Origin: a virus
IMG/VR virus record: IMGVR_UViG_3300021170_000010
Coordinates: 38,900-102,899 of that record
Length of the DNA: 64,000 nucleotides
Direction: 5' to 3' (one strand)
Part shown: one piece after another, positions 7,964-15,630 of the stretch
Layout: each line of letters starts with the position of its first letter
How positions within the stretch are numbered: position 1 is the first letter of the stretch
Notes under the pieces: generated by a model
The model's input: the letters and a program-made list of their open reading frames with translations, nothing else
Told to the model about the DNA's origin: nothing
The model's database searches: none
Translations under genes and position numbers: made by a program

Positions 7964-8149
7964 TTAATTGACCTCCACGTATTCCATCATCAGTTGAAGC
8001 GCGGCGTCGTAGGACGCGCACGCGAACAGGCGAGAGTTAAACTCCTTCGCCTTCTCGGGTTGGCCAGCGGTCTTCAGCGCGCGGGATACCTTCCCAGCAA
8101 GCGTGAAGACGTTTCCGTCGGTTCCGGTCAATTTCACTTTCGGCTTCAT
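7964..8149 (-). CDS. Small conserved-type phage protein, 61 aa
   Basis: The sequence MKPKVKLTGTDGNVFTLAGK followed by a helix-rich tail resembles small phage proteins that open with K-L-x-G-x-D-G-N. I recognise the type but not a function. GGAGAT lies upstream. It ends 2 bases before the 514-residue gene. Confidence 0.6.
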   Translation of the reverse strand: MKPKVKLTGTDGNVFTLAGKVSRALKTAGQPEKAKEFNSRLFACASYDAALQLMMEYVEVN

Positions 8150-8264
8150 ACGTTAAATCTCCTTTGGCGGCTGCGATCCTCAAGCCGCGTCTCTCGTAGT
8201 ACTTCACTTTCTCGCGCCACTTCTTGACGTCTTTCTCCTTGCGGCCTCAGCCGCTCTCTATGTT

Positions 8265-8639
8265 CTACCTTTCCGCGCGCCACTGGGCGATATAGGCGTC
8301 GCACCGCGCCTGAAATGGAAGCGCCATCAGCTTCGCTTCCGCGCGGCGCTGGAGCCTTCGGATCTGCTTCGAGATGGCCACGGCGCGCTCGTCGTTCGAA
8401 GAGGTAGAGCGGCAGGACCGGACCGGCTCCGGCGCTACCACGGCCAGCGGAGTAGGCGCGGCAGCCGCTTTACGCCACTCGTAGATCTCCGGACCGTAGT
8501 CGGCCAGGAGTTGCTTCTCGACGGAGGAGTAGTGCTTTACGTCTTCGAAGGCGACGGCGTGGAAGCCGCGCGCGAACAGGAGAGCGTCCGTCATCGGCTG
8601 GACCGGGACGATGCGGAGGAGCGTAGAGTAGGCGAACAT
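8265..8639 (-). CDS. Hypothetical protein, 124 aa
   Basis: Begins MFAYSTLLRIVP. The C-terminal half is basic and helical (SKQIRRLQRRAEAKL). No recognised motif. It lies 2 bases after the zinc-ribbon gene at 8642. The 115-base space on its far side holds no convincing gene. Confidence 0.5.
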   Translation of the reverse strand: MFAYSTLLRIVPVQPMTDALLFARGFHAVAFEDVKHYSSVEKQLLADYGPEIYEWRKAAAAPTPLAVVAPEPVRSCRSTSSNDERAVAISKQIRRLQRRAEAKLMALPFQARCDAYIAQWRAER

Positions 8640-8641
8640 GG

Positions 8642-8998
8642 CTAGTACCCCATCTCCCGTTCTTCGCGCTCATCGCGGTAGCAGTCCGAGCAGACGCCGT
8701 TTTTGTAGATGCGCGGCCAACCGCGCAGGTTCGGAGTTGCGCCGCATTCGCGGCACTTGCGCGGAGCGGGTTTGCAGTCGAGGCAGATCGTGTACGGCTC
8801 CTTGATCGACTTGCCGCACTTCGAGCACTTGCCGGGAACGCGCGGTGCTTCCGCCGGAGCGTCCGCGACGATCTTCTGCGCGTCGGCTAGCTTCGCGCTC
8901 GTGATCGTCCAGCACTTGGAGTCGGCGTCCCACTTCGCGCCGAGCGCTTTAAGCGCATCCTTGACGGGATACGTATTACCGGTGATCTTGGCTTGCAT
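8642..8998 (-). CDS. DUF5710-like domain plus zinc ribbons
   Basis: 118 residues. The first 40 (ITGNTYPVKDALKALGAKWD, then CWTI) match the repeated small domain in which K-x-x-LGA-x-W-D-x-x-x-K-x-W is the hallmark (DUF5710-type, common in primase and plasmid proteins). Three CxxC zinc pairs follow (CSKC, CLDC, CREC) plus a CSDC. A nucleic-acid-binding role is plausible. Confidence 0.65.
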   Translation of the reverse strand: MQAKITGNTYPVKDALKALGAKWDADSKCWTITSAKLADAQKIVADAPAEAPRVPGKCSKCGKSIKEPYTICLDCKPAPRKCRECGATPNLRGWPRIYKNGVCSDCYRDEREEREMGY

Positions 8999-9000
8999 GG

Positions 9001-9162
9001 CTAGTTAACTCCCTTCGCGGCTAGGATCTCAGCGATGGTCGCGGTGGCCGTCTTCCGCACCGGAGGCGTTAGCGGCCTGCGGTCATTGATCAGGTTGCGG
9101 GTGGACATGAGGATCAGCGCGTACTGCGCGTCCAGGATGCGGGCGTTCATGCGTGCGGTCAT
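9001..9162 (-). CDS. Small helical protein, 53 aa
   Basis: MTARMNARILDAQYAL begins 5-6 bases after AAGGAGAATT, a strong ribosome site. The product is short and helical with an Ala-rich C-terminus (ATIAEILAAKGVN). Its stop is 2 bases before the next gene. Function unknown. Confidence 0.6.
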   Translation of the reverse strand: MTARMNARILDAQYALILMSTRNLINDRRPLTPPVRKTATATIAEILAAKGVN

Positions 9163-9204
9163 TGTGAATTCTCCTTGGGAGAACGCTCTCTGCGTAAACC
9201 CGAA

Positions 9205-9230
9205 TAGCGGCTCTCACGAGCGGCTATTTT
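9205..9230. repeat. Stem-loop in spacer
   Basis: TAGCGGCTC and GAGCGGCTA (9205-9213, 9218-9226) pair with one G-G mismatch around a TCAC loop, followed on the + strand by TTTT. It has terminator shape only on the + strand, where no gene ends, so its role is unclear. It may be an RNA-processing or stability element of the leftward transcript. Confidence 0.3.
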
Positions 9231-9260
9231 CGACCGGATCTCACGGTCTCTTCAGGGGTC

Positions 9261-9797
9261 TTAGATACCGAACGCGCTGACGTCGATCTCGACGGCCTGC
9301 GGCACTTCGACCGTCGGATGGTCGATCAGGCCGAGCGCGTCCGCGATTACCGCCGTGATCGGATTCGCGATGCCGAGCATCACGCTGTAGCGCTCCGCTT
9401 TCTCGTTGCGCGTTTCGGCCCACGCTGCGTAATTCCACGACGTAGCGGGCGGAGGCGTAAGCGCCTTATCAAGTAGCTTCTGCGCGACCTTGCGCCACCG
9501 CGCTTCCGGCGTCATCTTGCGGAGTTCCGCAGCCATTCCGGAGCACGTCGGAAGCGAGCCGTCCGGCATACAGATCTGGTAGCCGTCCACCCCACCGCGT
9601 CCCTTGCGAATGTCCTTCTGGCCATATGCGAGAAGCGTTCCGGGCTCGGCGTCGAACGAAAACTCTCCGGCCTGTCCCCAGCGTCCGTCCCAGTCGAGGA
9701 ACGTAAAGTTTGCGGTCAGCGAAGTCGTCACGATTGCCATCCACGGCTTGCCGTAGCGCTTCTCGTTGTAGGGCGAGGTCTTCTCGGTATACGTCAT
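9261..9797 (-). CDS. Hypothetical protein, 178 aa
   Basis: Start MTYTEKTSPYNEKRYGKPW is chosen for AAAGGAG 10 bases upstream; a longer frame would enter the structured-RNA block. The N-terminal half is beta-rich with many aromatics (FTFLDWDGRWG) and a DGYQICMPDGSL segment. The C-terminus is helical. No family is recognised. It is the first gene downstream of the 479-nt RNA candidate and could be co-transcribed with it. Confidence 0.6.
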   Translation of the reverse strand: MTYTEKTSPYNEKRYGKPWMAIVTTSLTANFTFLDWDGRWGQAGEFSFDAEPGTLLAYGQKDIRKGRGGVDGYQICMPDGSLPTCSGMAAELRKMTPEARWRKVAQKLLDKALTPPPATSWNYAAWAETRNEKAERYSVMLGIANPITAVIADALGLIDHPTVEVPQAVEIDVSAFGI

Positions 9798-9840
9798 GAT
9801 GTCTAATCTCCTTTGATCTGTTCGCGTCATCAGCGGCACC

Positions 9841-10319
9841 GCGTGAAGGTCAGATCATTGCCGCCATAGGGATGGCTTTCCATCCCCTTGCTGTTTCATC
9901 GTCCCGATTCGTTTATCGTTAGTTGCGTCTCGGGCCGTTCCCGCTTCCGCCCTTCTTCCGTCGGACCGTTCCAGCTTTACTGGCGTCTCTGATCGGCTTT
10001 CTCGGGCGTCTTCGGCTCTAGTAGATTTCGCGTATCCCCCTGGCCTCGGAAGTTATCCATCTCGTCCCGGTCTCGAATCTTTCGCGCGGCGCGCTTACTG
10101 TCGGGTGGAAGTTTTCGGAACCGGTACGGGCGGAGGGTTTCGCTATTCTCTATTTCGTATTCGCTGCCGCTGGCGGACGACTTCTCCGCTTTATTTTTCC
10201 TCCGCGAACTATCGGGAGGCGCGTTCCTGATGAGAAAGAGCTTCGTGTCGAGGTCTACTTCAGATCAAGTCCAGACCGGTTGCTTTCCGCCGCTTCGGTC
10301 TGTTCTAACGTCTTCACGC
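9841..10319 (-). ncRNA. Large structured RNA candidate, about 479 nt
   Basis: No reading frame of note covers this block on either strand. On the minus strand the ends pair: GCGTGAAG (10319-10312) with CTTCACGC (9848-9841), continued inward by GTTAG/CTGAC across a 2-base bulge. Internal hairpins include CAGACCG/CGGTCTG (10302-10296 with 10278-10272), AGATTCG/CG-A-AATCT around 10080-10025, CCAG-TAAAG-CTGG (9983-9971), and an 8-bp GGGGATGG-AAAG-CCATCCCT (9887-9868). Unpaired stretches are A-rich. A closed, multi-branched RNA of this size in a phage recalls the GOLLD/ROOL class, but I cannot match it to either. Confidence 0.6.
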
Positions 10320-10429
10320 TTTCTATCTTAATACAAGCTAGCTGGAAAAGCTAGAAAAAACGCGTATTTATTTTTCCTACCTAAACCCTTTAGATTCAGC
10401 AAAACTACAAAAGCAGGTAGACGGATTAG

Positions 10430-10453
10430 GCGCAGGTAGCGTAGGATTAAGAT
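10430..10453 (+). promoter_or_regulatory. Rightward promoter-like motif
   Basis: GCGCAGGTAGCGTAGGATTA shares 16-17 positions with the element at 59278. It ends just before the ATG at 10454, so if TAGGAT acts as the -10 the mRNA would be nearly leaderless. No TTGACA-type -35 is present. Confidence 0.4.
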
Positions 10454-10654
10454 ATGGAAGCGAGTTCGAAGCGCGGCCCGATGCCGCTCGCCTGTCCGTA
10501 CTGCCGCCGTCCGTTCGCTGAAGAGTTCGTGATCTCCCTATTTTCGAGCTGGCGAAGCCTTAAGCGGAAGGTCTTTAGCGGAGGAAGGCTCGGAGGACGT
10601 CATCCGAAGGGATGCGCGTGCGGGCGCTGCGAGTGGTCGCGCGATGCTACCTAA
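10454..10654 (+). CDS. Small zinc-ribbon protein upstream of TnpB
   Basis: 66 residues with CPYCRRPF (about 15-22) and CACGRCEW near the C-terminus, a split zinc ribbon. It is the first rightward gene of this pocket and overlaps the TnpB start by about 11 bases. Function is unknown. It could be a DNA-binding partner or an unrelated phage gene into whose tail tnpB inserted. Confidence 0.6.
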   Translation: MEASSKRGPMPLACPYCRRPFAEEFVISLFSSWRSLKRKVFSGGRLGGRHPKGCACGRCEWSRDAT

Positions 10655-11780
10655 AATGATCCGCTCGTTCGAGTTCCGATTAAAGCTAACAAAGGCGCAG
10701 TTTCTGGCTTTCGAAGAAATCCTTCGCGATTCCTGCGAGACGTATAATGCCGCGCTCCAGGAGCGTAGGGATGCGTGGAGGATTTGCCGGAAGAAGATTA
10801 CGCTCTATGATCAGTATAATGAATTAACGGAACTGCGCCAAGATCCGCGCTTCGCGACCATTTCCGCTGAAATTCAGCGTGATCCTTTGCGTCGTATCGA
10901 CCGCGCGTTTAAAGCGTTCTTCCGCCGCTGTAAGCGCGGAGAAAAGCCAGGATATCCGCGCTTTAAATCACGCGATCACTACCATTCCTTCGCGTGGGGT
11001 TCTCCAGTTCTAAATCCCGATTCTATCCGTATTCCGAATCTCGGCTTAGTCCGCTATAAGGCCCACCGCCCGCTAGCCGGGACTCCGAAGCAGATCGTCG
11101 TGAAGCGCGTCGGAAAGAAGTGGATCGCGCGGATAGTCTGCGATCTTGGCCCAGCACCGTCGAAGGTGGCCATCTTAAATGCGGTCGGAATCGACCTCGG
11201 ACTGACGACGTTTGCTACGCTTTCGGACGGTTCCGAAGTACCGAATCCGCGCTTCGTTCAGAAGCACGCGCAGTCCATCGCGAGGGCGCAGAAGAATCTG
11301 GCGCGAAAGAAGCGCGGAAGTAAGAACCGGCTCCGCGCGAAAGAATCCGCGCGGCGAGCGTACCAGCGGATGGCGGACGCGCGGAAGAACTTCACGCATT
11401 ACATATCGAAGGAACTCGTGGCGCGGTACGACCTGATCGCGCACGAAGATTTGAAGATCGCGAATATGGCGCGAGGCCACTTCGCGAAGTCTATTTTAGG
11501 AGCGGCGTGGGGACAACTGCTATTTCAGTTAGCGTACAAGGCTGAGAGCGCCGGACGCTACGTGATAGCCGTTAATCCCCGGAATACGTCCCAGATCTGT
11601 TCACAGTGCGGCGCGCTAGTTCGGAAGAAACTCTCCGAACGTCAGCACGTCTGCGCCTGCGGAGCGGACCTGGGACGCGATCATAATGCCGCGATCAACG
11701 TATTGAACCTTGGGCTCGGTAGGAGCCTTGCAGCTGCGCAGGCGGCTTCAGAAGGATCAGTAAAATCCGCTACCCGCTAA
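10644..11780 (+). CDS. tnpB: TnpB RNA-guided nuclease
   Basis: 378 residues, the usual TnpB length. The N-terminal helix-turn-helix/OB region is basic. The RuvC-like site is complete: Asp184 in GIDLG, Glu268 in AHEDL, Asp346 in GRDHNAAIN. The zinc finger CSQCG...CACG lies just before the last Asp. TnpB proteins cut DNA guided by an omega-RNA that normally covers the 3' end of tnpB and the transposon right end. Here the next, convergent gene ends only 6 bases away and no IS200/IS605 ends were seen, so any guide RNA would overlap that gene or come from elsewhere. The start could be 10644 or the Met at 10656. Confidence 0.9.
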   Translation: MLPKMIRSFEFRLKLTKAQFLAFEEILRDSCETYNAALQERRDAWRICRKKITLYDQYNELTELRQDPRFATISAEIQRDPLRRIDRAFKAFFRRCKRGEKPGYPRFKSRDHYHSFAWGSPVLNPDSIRIPNLGLVRYKAHRPLAGTPKQIVVKRVGKKWIARIVCDLGPAPSKVAILNAVGIDLGLTTFATLSDGSEVPNPRFVQKHAQSIARAQKNLARKKRGSKNRLRAKESARRAYQRMADARKNFTHYISKELVARYDLIAHEDLKIANMARGHFAKSILGAAWGQLLFQLAYKAESAGRYVIAVNPRNTSQICSQCGALVRKKLSERQHVCACGADLGRDHNAAINVLNLGLGRSLAAAQAASEGSVKSATR

Positions 11781-11785
11781 TCTCT

Positions 11786-12178
11786 TCACGCTAGTTTTCT
11801 TCGGCATAGGCCGGAGCGCTCTTCATACCATCGCTTCCACTCCTGTGAATCCGCTTCAACGTCTTCTCCGAGAATCATCGTCCGGAATCCGCGCTCACGC
11901 ATAGAGTCGTGCCAGACCCGCTGCGCTAGCGATACGCGGCCATCCTTGGCCTTCGTCTCGATAAACAGGACTTGGCATAGGGTCCGGTCTTCCGCGCCGA
12001 CTACGGGCCGCTGGCAAAGCAAATCTGCGGTACCAGGCAAGTAACCCGGCGGAAGAACCTGCCCCGGTCGATATCCAGGATCGGTTACTGTCACGGTCCA
12101 TCCGTCAAGAGCCAGGATCGTCACTATCGCGCTCTGAATGGCGCTCTCGCGGACCCGGACCTTGGCACGCTTCTTCAT
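11786..12178 (-). CDS. VRR-NUC domain nuclease
   Basis: 130 residues. Start MKKRAKVRVRES is set by ATGA overlap with the upstream gene. The PD-(D/E)xK core is visible: PGTADLL (Asp), FIETKAKDGRVS (E-x-K), then LAQRVWHDSMRERGF, the Q-x-x-W/F-H-x-x-x-x-x-x-G helix of the family. Small single-domain VRR-NUC proteins are common in phages and probably act as Holliday-junction or structure-specific nucleases. It converges on tnpB with a 5-base gap. Confidence 0.85.
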   Translation of the reverse strand: MKKRAKVRVRESAIQSAIVTILALDGWTVTVTDPGYRPGQVLPPGYLPGTADLLCQRPVVGAEDRTLCQVLFIETKAKDGRVSLAQRVWHDSMRERGFRTMILGEDVEADSQEWKRWYEERSGLCRRKLA

Positions 12179-12555
12179 CGGTATTCGATCTGGTACTCTC
12201 CCGGCAGCATGTCCGGTATAGACCACTTGCCGTCGATAACCGGCGCGGCAGTCTTCTCTCCTAGCGCGTTCGTCGCCACGACCTCGCGGGCATCGGCGGT
12301 TCCCGAGAGGATCACCCGACCGGGGTGGGCTGGGTCGGTGGAGGTGGTATATGGTTTCACCACCTCTGCGGACTTCTCAATCACCATCACATCTGCATCC
12401 TTTGCCCAAGCTCGATAGAATTGAATGCCCTGCTGCCATTCAGGAAACACAAGCTGTACTAATCCCTGAGTAACACGTGCGACCGTAAAATTCTGATCCC
12501 ATTTGCGCAGCACATCTCCCGGCCTCGGGTCCACTCGCGGATCGCGCTCACTCAT
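12175..12555 (-). CDS. Hypothetical protein, 126 aa
   Basis: Start MSERDPRVDPRPGDVLRKW follows GGAGTTACC. The first 60 residues look like a small beta barrel of a type seen in other phages (PGDVLRKW...VTRV-like core). The rest is proline/threonine-rich with a final beta segment. Function unknown. The N-terminal MSER resembles the next upstream gene. Confidence 0.6.
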   Translation of the reverse strand: MSERDPRVDPRPGDVLRKWDQNFTVARVTQGLVQLVFPEWQQGIQFYRAWAKDADVMVIEKSAEVVKPYTTSTDPAHPGRVILSGTADAREVVATNALGEKTAAPVIDGKWSIPDMLPGEYQIEYR

Positions 12556-12731
12556 TGCGGTAACTCCACACGGAAACGAAGCCGGCAATGTGGGCATTTA
12601 TAGTAGTCGCAGCACCCTTCGGAGCATTCACCATCGTCAATCGCATCGGGATGCTGGACACCACCCGCCGTTCCCATAGACACATTCCAAGGAGCATACT
12701 TCGTGCAGACGTACGCATTGCGCTCACTCAT
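12552..12731 (-). CDS. Small cysteine-rich protein, 59 aa
   Basis: Begins MSERNAYVCTKYAPW. Cysteines at ECSEGCCDYYKCPHC form a zinc-ribbon-like tail. It overlaps the upstream gene by 8 bases and the downstream one by ATGA. It looks like a small phage protein presenting a CPHC-type knuckle. Function unknown. Confidence 0.6.
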   Translation of the reverse strand: MSERNAYVCTKYAPWNVSMGTAGGVQHPDAIDDGECSEGCCDYYKCPHCRLRFRVELPQ

Positions 12732-13038
12732 GGCCCACCGCCTTCAGCGCGGCGCGGCAAATCGCCAGCGGCGCAGTATCGGCCCACTCGATATGTTTTT
12801 CTCCGTCGCTCATCTCAATAATGCAGCGCCATATCATTTGGCCGTCCTTGAAGCCGGGAGCGTGGACAGCGGGGTATGTGTCAATCGCCTTGAATATCTT
12901 CACGTCACGTTGCGAACTCAGCTTCTTCGCTTCTATGAGGAATGCTACTGCCTGACGTTTTGTACTTTTCCCGAACGTCCAAGATGACTCTACTTCTTCC
13001 GGCTTCCAGCAGACTACGTAGCGCGTTATCCGCTTCAT
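12724..13038 (-). CDS. Hypothetical protein, 104 aa
   Basis: Begins MKRITRYVVCWKPEEVE. A compact alpha/beta protein: two N-terminal strands, a helix, then a strand-rich region ending in a helix (PLAICRAALKAVG). No motif is identified. Overlaps neighbours on both sides. Confidence 0.6.
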   Translation of the reverse strand: MKRITRYVVCWKPEEVESSWTFGKSTKRQAVAFLIEAKKLSSQRDVKIFKAIDTYPAVHAPGFKDGQMIWRCIIEMSDGEKHIEWADTAPLAICRAALKAVGHE

Positions 13039-13289
13039 CCCTTTACCTCGATTCCGAAGGCCGCACGGATGCGCTTCTGCAACTCCTCAATACAGCCGTT
13101 CCACCCGGCTCCGTACAGCGGCCCAATAAAGCACTCGGTCATCTTGCTACCCTCGATCTTCTTCATGCACTCCTCCGCCGTCTTCCGCTGGACGCGGAGC
13201 AAGGTGTCGGCAATGCGACTATTCAGTACCGGAGCCTTTAGCTTTGATACTCTCTGTGCCTGCTTCAGTGCTTCTTCGCGGTCCATCAT
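13035..13289 (-). CDS. Hypothetical protein, 84 aa
   Basis: Starts MMDREEALKQAQRV. Mostly helical with a YGAGWNGCIEEL segment. Overlaps both neighbours by 4 bases. Function unknown. Confidence 0.55.
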   Translation of the reverse strand: MMDREEALKQAQRVSKLKAPVLNSRIADTLLRVQRKTAEECMKKIEGSKMTECFIGPLYGAGWNGCIEELQKRIRAAFGIEVKG

Positions 13290-13630
13290 TTACCCTCCAC
13301 GATTGGCCGCAGGATCGCAGCCAGGGCTTTAATGCGAGTCAGGGCGTCGGCATGAATGACATTCCACGTTCGATCATCAATCAACGCCGAAGCACCATTA
13401 CATAGCATCTCTACAAGTAAATCTTTGTAATCCCATCGGTGCTCATCCGTCAGCCGCTCCTCAACCTGCCAGAGCGTGTCAAGGTCTAGGAGACGCGGGT
13501 GCCAAGCCATGCCACCCGCGTCAGTTTGCATTAACAACCACCACCGGTTCTGTGGCCAGCCGGTACTCCAGTAAGGCGGCAGTTCTGGCTTCGGACTCAT
13601 GAACGTGCAGATTACTTCCTCGTCGCTCAT
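13286..13630 (-). CDS. Hypothetical protein, 114 aa
   Basis: Start MSDEEVICTFMSPKPELPPYW is preferred over an earlier Met because GGAGG precedes it and the start matches the MSDE starts of neighbouring genes. Tryptophan-rich N-terminal half, helical C-terminal half. No family. Confidence 0.6.
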   Translation of the reverse strand: MSDEEVICTFMSPKPELPPYWSTGWPQNRWWLLMQTDAGGMAWHPRLLDLDTLWQVEERLTDEHRWDYKDLLVEMLCNGASALIDDRTWNVIHADALTRIKALAAILRPIVEGK

Positions 13631-13827
13631 TAGAAGTTCCTCCGAAATGCACCACACTTAGGGCAGCTTTCAAACCGTCTCCATCCGTCTTCTGCTTTCC
13701 AACTATGAGTGCATAGTCTCCTTTCAATCATTTCGTTTGATAACTTGTCGCAGATCGCCTCGCGCTCTCGTCTAGCAACAAGCTCTCTTTCGAGTTCTGC
13801 CACGCGCCGTTCAAGCTCGTCGCTCAT
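13630..13827 (-). CDS. Coiled-coil/zinc-knuckle protein, 65 aa
   Basis: Begins MSDELERRVAELERELVAR, a short heptad coiled coil, then CTHSW...CPKCGAFRRN, a possible metal-binding tail. GGAGGT lies upstream. Its stop overlaps the next start by one base. Confidence 0.6.
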   Translation of the reverse strand: MSDELERRVAELERELVARREREAICDKLSNEMIERRLCTHSWKAEDGWRRFESCPKCGAFRRNF

Positions 13828-14059
13828 TTGGAGCACCTCCAATGCCATCAGGTAATCCTTCGATGATAAAGCGAACCATTTCCTTTGCCTGATCTGCCGA
13901 GAGAAGATTCGTACCGACTGGTTCATATGTGTGATTGTTCGGATTCAGCTTCTTGGCAGCATTCGCATCGAACTGAATGCCGCAATCCGGCTGAAAGTCC
14001 TTCGGCAGTCTCCATTGCAGGAAACGATTTACCATGTGCGTGATTTGTTCGTCGCTCAT
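13811..14059 (-). CDS. Hypothetical protein, 82 aa
   Basis: Begins MSDEQITHMVNRFLQWRLP; the segment continuing KDFQPDCGIQFD is a pattern common in small phage proteins. No catalytic motif. Overlaps the following gene by 17 bases. Confidence 0.65.
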   Translation of the reverse strand: MSDEQITHMVNRFLQWRLPKDFQPDCGIQFDANAAKKLNPNNHTYEPVGTNLLSADQAKEMVRFIIEGLPDGIGGAPNERRA

Positions 14060-14385
14060 TTGCGGGCCTCCAGTGCGGTGTTAAGTCGTTTTACTCCACA
14101 TAAGCACTCTGCCGGGCAAAAGCACTGACAATCTTGCGCCGCCGCCTCGATCTTGCGGAGGGCGGCGAGTTCCTGCGTAGCGTATTCTAGTTGACCGACT
14201 GTAGACGAAGAATACTCACGCCATGAAGCAGTAGCATCGGCCTCGCGGTACTCCGCTATGAGGCGGGGAAGGCGCTCGCGGAGGCACGCGAAGAAGTATG
14301 CGGAGAGGTCATTGGACGGAGATATGGATTGCTGTAATTGCTCCAGTTCCTCGCAGATCTCCGCTATCGGTTGTTCGTCAGGCAT
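14056..14385 (-). CDS. Hypothetical protein, 109 aa
   Basis: Starts MPDEQPIAEICEELEQL. Helical, with a cysteine cluster CQCFCPAECLC (about 87-97) near the end. It may bind a metal. Coupled to both neighbours. Confidence 0.6.
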   Translation of the reverse strand: MPDEQPIAEICEELEQLQQSISPSNDLSAYFFACLRERLPRLIAEYREADATASWREYSSSTVGQLEYATQELAALRKIEAAAQDCQCFCPAECLCGVKRLNTALEARK

Positions 14386-14577
14386 TTACAGATCCTCCAG
14401 GAAGCAGCCACCGTCAATCTTCTCGGGAAACGCCATCGTCTCCGCATCGCGTCCAAAATTCCAATCACAGCAGAGTTGATGAGCATCCTCGAATGTGAAA
14501 TTACCTTTGAAGCGCGTTGGTAGGATAGCGCGTGAGATTATCCGATACTCCTTGACGGACGGAGGCAGTTCACTCAT
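14386..14577 (-). CDS. Hypothetical protein, 63 aa
   Basis: Starts MSELPPSVKEYRII. Short alpha/beta protein with no recognised family. Overlaps the upstream gene by ATGA. Confidence 0.55.
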   Translation of the reverse strand: MSELPPSVKEYRIISRAILPTRFKGNFTFEDAHQLCCDWNFGRDAETMAFPEKIDGGCFLEDL

Positions 14578-14786
14578 AGCTTTCCTTTCATCGCGGCGTC
14601 GGAATATTCAACTCCAGGCAGACAGATACTAAGCTTCGGGGCAGCGCACATATGAGCACCTTGCCATCCTGGATTAGTATCATCATAACGTCGGTGCATA
14701 GCTTCTCCGATTTTGTTCACCGATGATAATCCTTTAACTCTTTGCCGATCTCTCCATCTCTTAACGGCTTCCGTACTTTTGGCCAT
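14574..14786 (-). CDS. Hypothetical basic protein, 70 aa
   Basis: Starts MAKSTEAVKRWRDRQRVKG, a strongly basic N-terminal helix that could contact DNA. The remainder is less ordered. Function unknown. Seven bases separate it from the radical-SAM gene. Confidence 0.55.
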   Translation of the reverse strand: MAKSTEAVKRWRDRQRVKGLSSVNKIGEAMHRRYDDTNPGWQGAHMCAAPKLSICLPGVEYSDAAMKGKL

Positions 14787-14793
14787 AGGATAT

Positions 14794-15630
14794 TTATAGA
14801 ATCGGAAATACCTCAGCCTTCATCTGAGGAACGCGGAGCGGATTTGAGTACCCTTCCGGAAGGAACGGCTGAAGATCGCGCTTGATATAATGGCGCGCTC
14901 CGGTATCTACCAGGACTTCAATAACGTCCGCCGTGAATTTCTTCCAGTCGGTCGTCTTCGTTAACCCGATGTAATTCACGCGTCCGATCTTGTAGAGATC
15001 AACGAAGGTATGAGTCTGACGGATGATCTCAAGCGTCGCAGCCGTATCGAGCACCGGCTCTAAGCTGACCCAGGTGAAGATTCCGTTTTCGTGAAACGCG
15101 CGCAGCGCTTCGATCCGCTTCGCCGGAACCGCCGCATCGCGCTCCCACTTTAGTGAGAAGTTCTCGTCGAGCGAAGTGAGCGTAGACGCGAAGGCGTCTC
15201 TTCCTGACCGGAAGATTTCCATATCCATGAGAGCCTTCGTGCCGCCCTTCGTAAGAGTACATATCCCGAGGCCGTATGCCTGTAGGACTTCGAGCGTCTG
15301 GCGCGTTAGCGTTGTATCTCCAGGAGCGTATGGATCGGTAGTAAAGGAAAGCATCACCTGCTCCGTGATACCAAGAGTCTGATACTTGCGCGCATCCTTC
15401 TCCAGATTGCGGAGGAAGTTCTCGCGCGGCACGGCTCCGGCATCGAATTCTTCGCGCGTCATCCGCAGTACGTTCGGCACGTAGCAGTAGGCACACTTGT
15501 GCCCGCAGCCGCGATACGGATTGGTCGCTAAGGCTGAATATTCACCGGCTTGTCCGGACGGCGCGTAGATGATTGAGCAGCCTTTTACGCTCACTCCGTC
15601 GGCATTAAGTTGAGGTTTTACTTGAGTCAC
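14794..15630 (-). CDS. SPL/Rv2578c-type radical-SAM protein
   Basis: 278 residues. The cluster motif GCGHKCAYCYVPN (CxxxCxxC, about residues 42-49) follows NPYRG, the signature of the spore-photoproduct-lyase-like radical-SAM family. Downstream segments LSFTTDPYAPGD, TLTKGG and FTWVSLEPV match the family barrel strands. Relatives repair or modify DNA or act on unknown substrates. This protein lacks the long extra domains of true spore photoproduct lyase, so a repair role is inference only. Its start overlaps the upstream gene's stop by ATGA. Confidence 0.85.
   Translation of the reverse strand: MTQVKPQLNADGVSVKGCSIIYAPSGQAGEYSALATNPYRGCGHKCAYCYVPNVLRMTREEFDAGAVPRENFLRNLEKDARKYQTLGITEQVMLSFTTDPYAPGDTTLTRQTLEVLQAYGLGICTLTKGGTKALMDMEIFRSGRDAFASTLTSLDENFSLKWERDAAVPAKRIEALRAFHENGIFTWVSLEPVLDTAATLEIIRQTHTFVDLYKIGRVNYIGLTKTTDWKKFTADVIEVLVDTGARHYIKRDLQPFLPEGYSNPLRVPQMKAEVFPIL

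Noticed and set aside
9841-10319. RNase P RNA, tmRNA or group I intron as identity of the large RNA
   Set aside because: The RNase P signatures GAGGAAAGTCC and ACAGAACCCGG are absent, there is no tRNA-like end as in tmRNA, and the block does not interrupt a gene.
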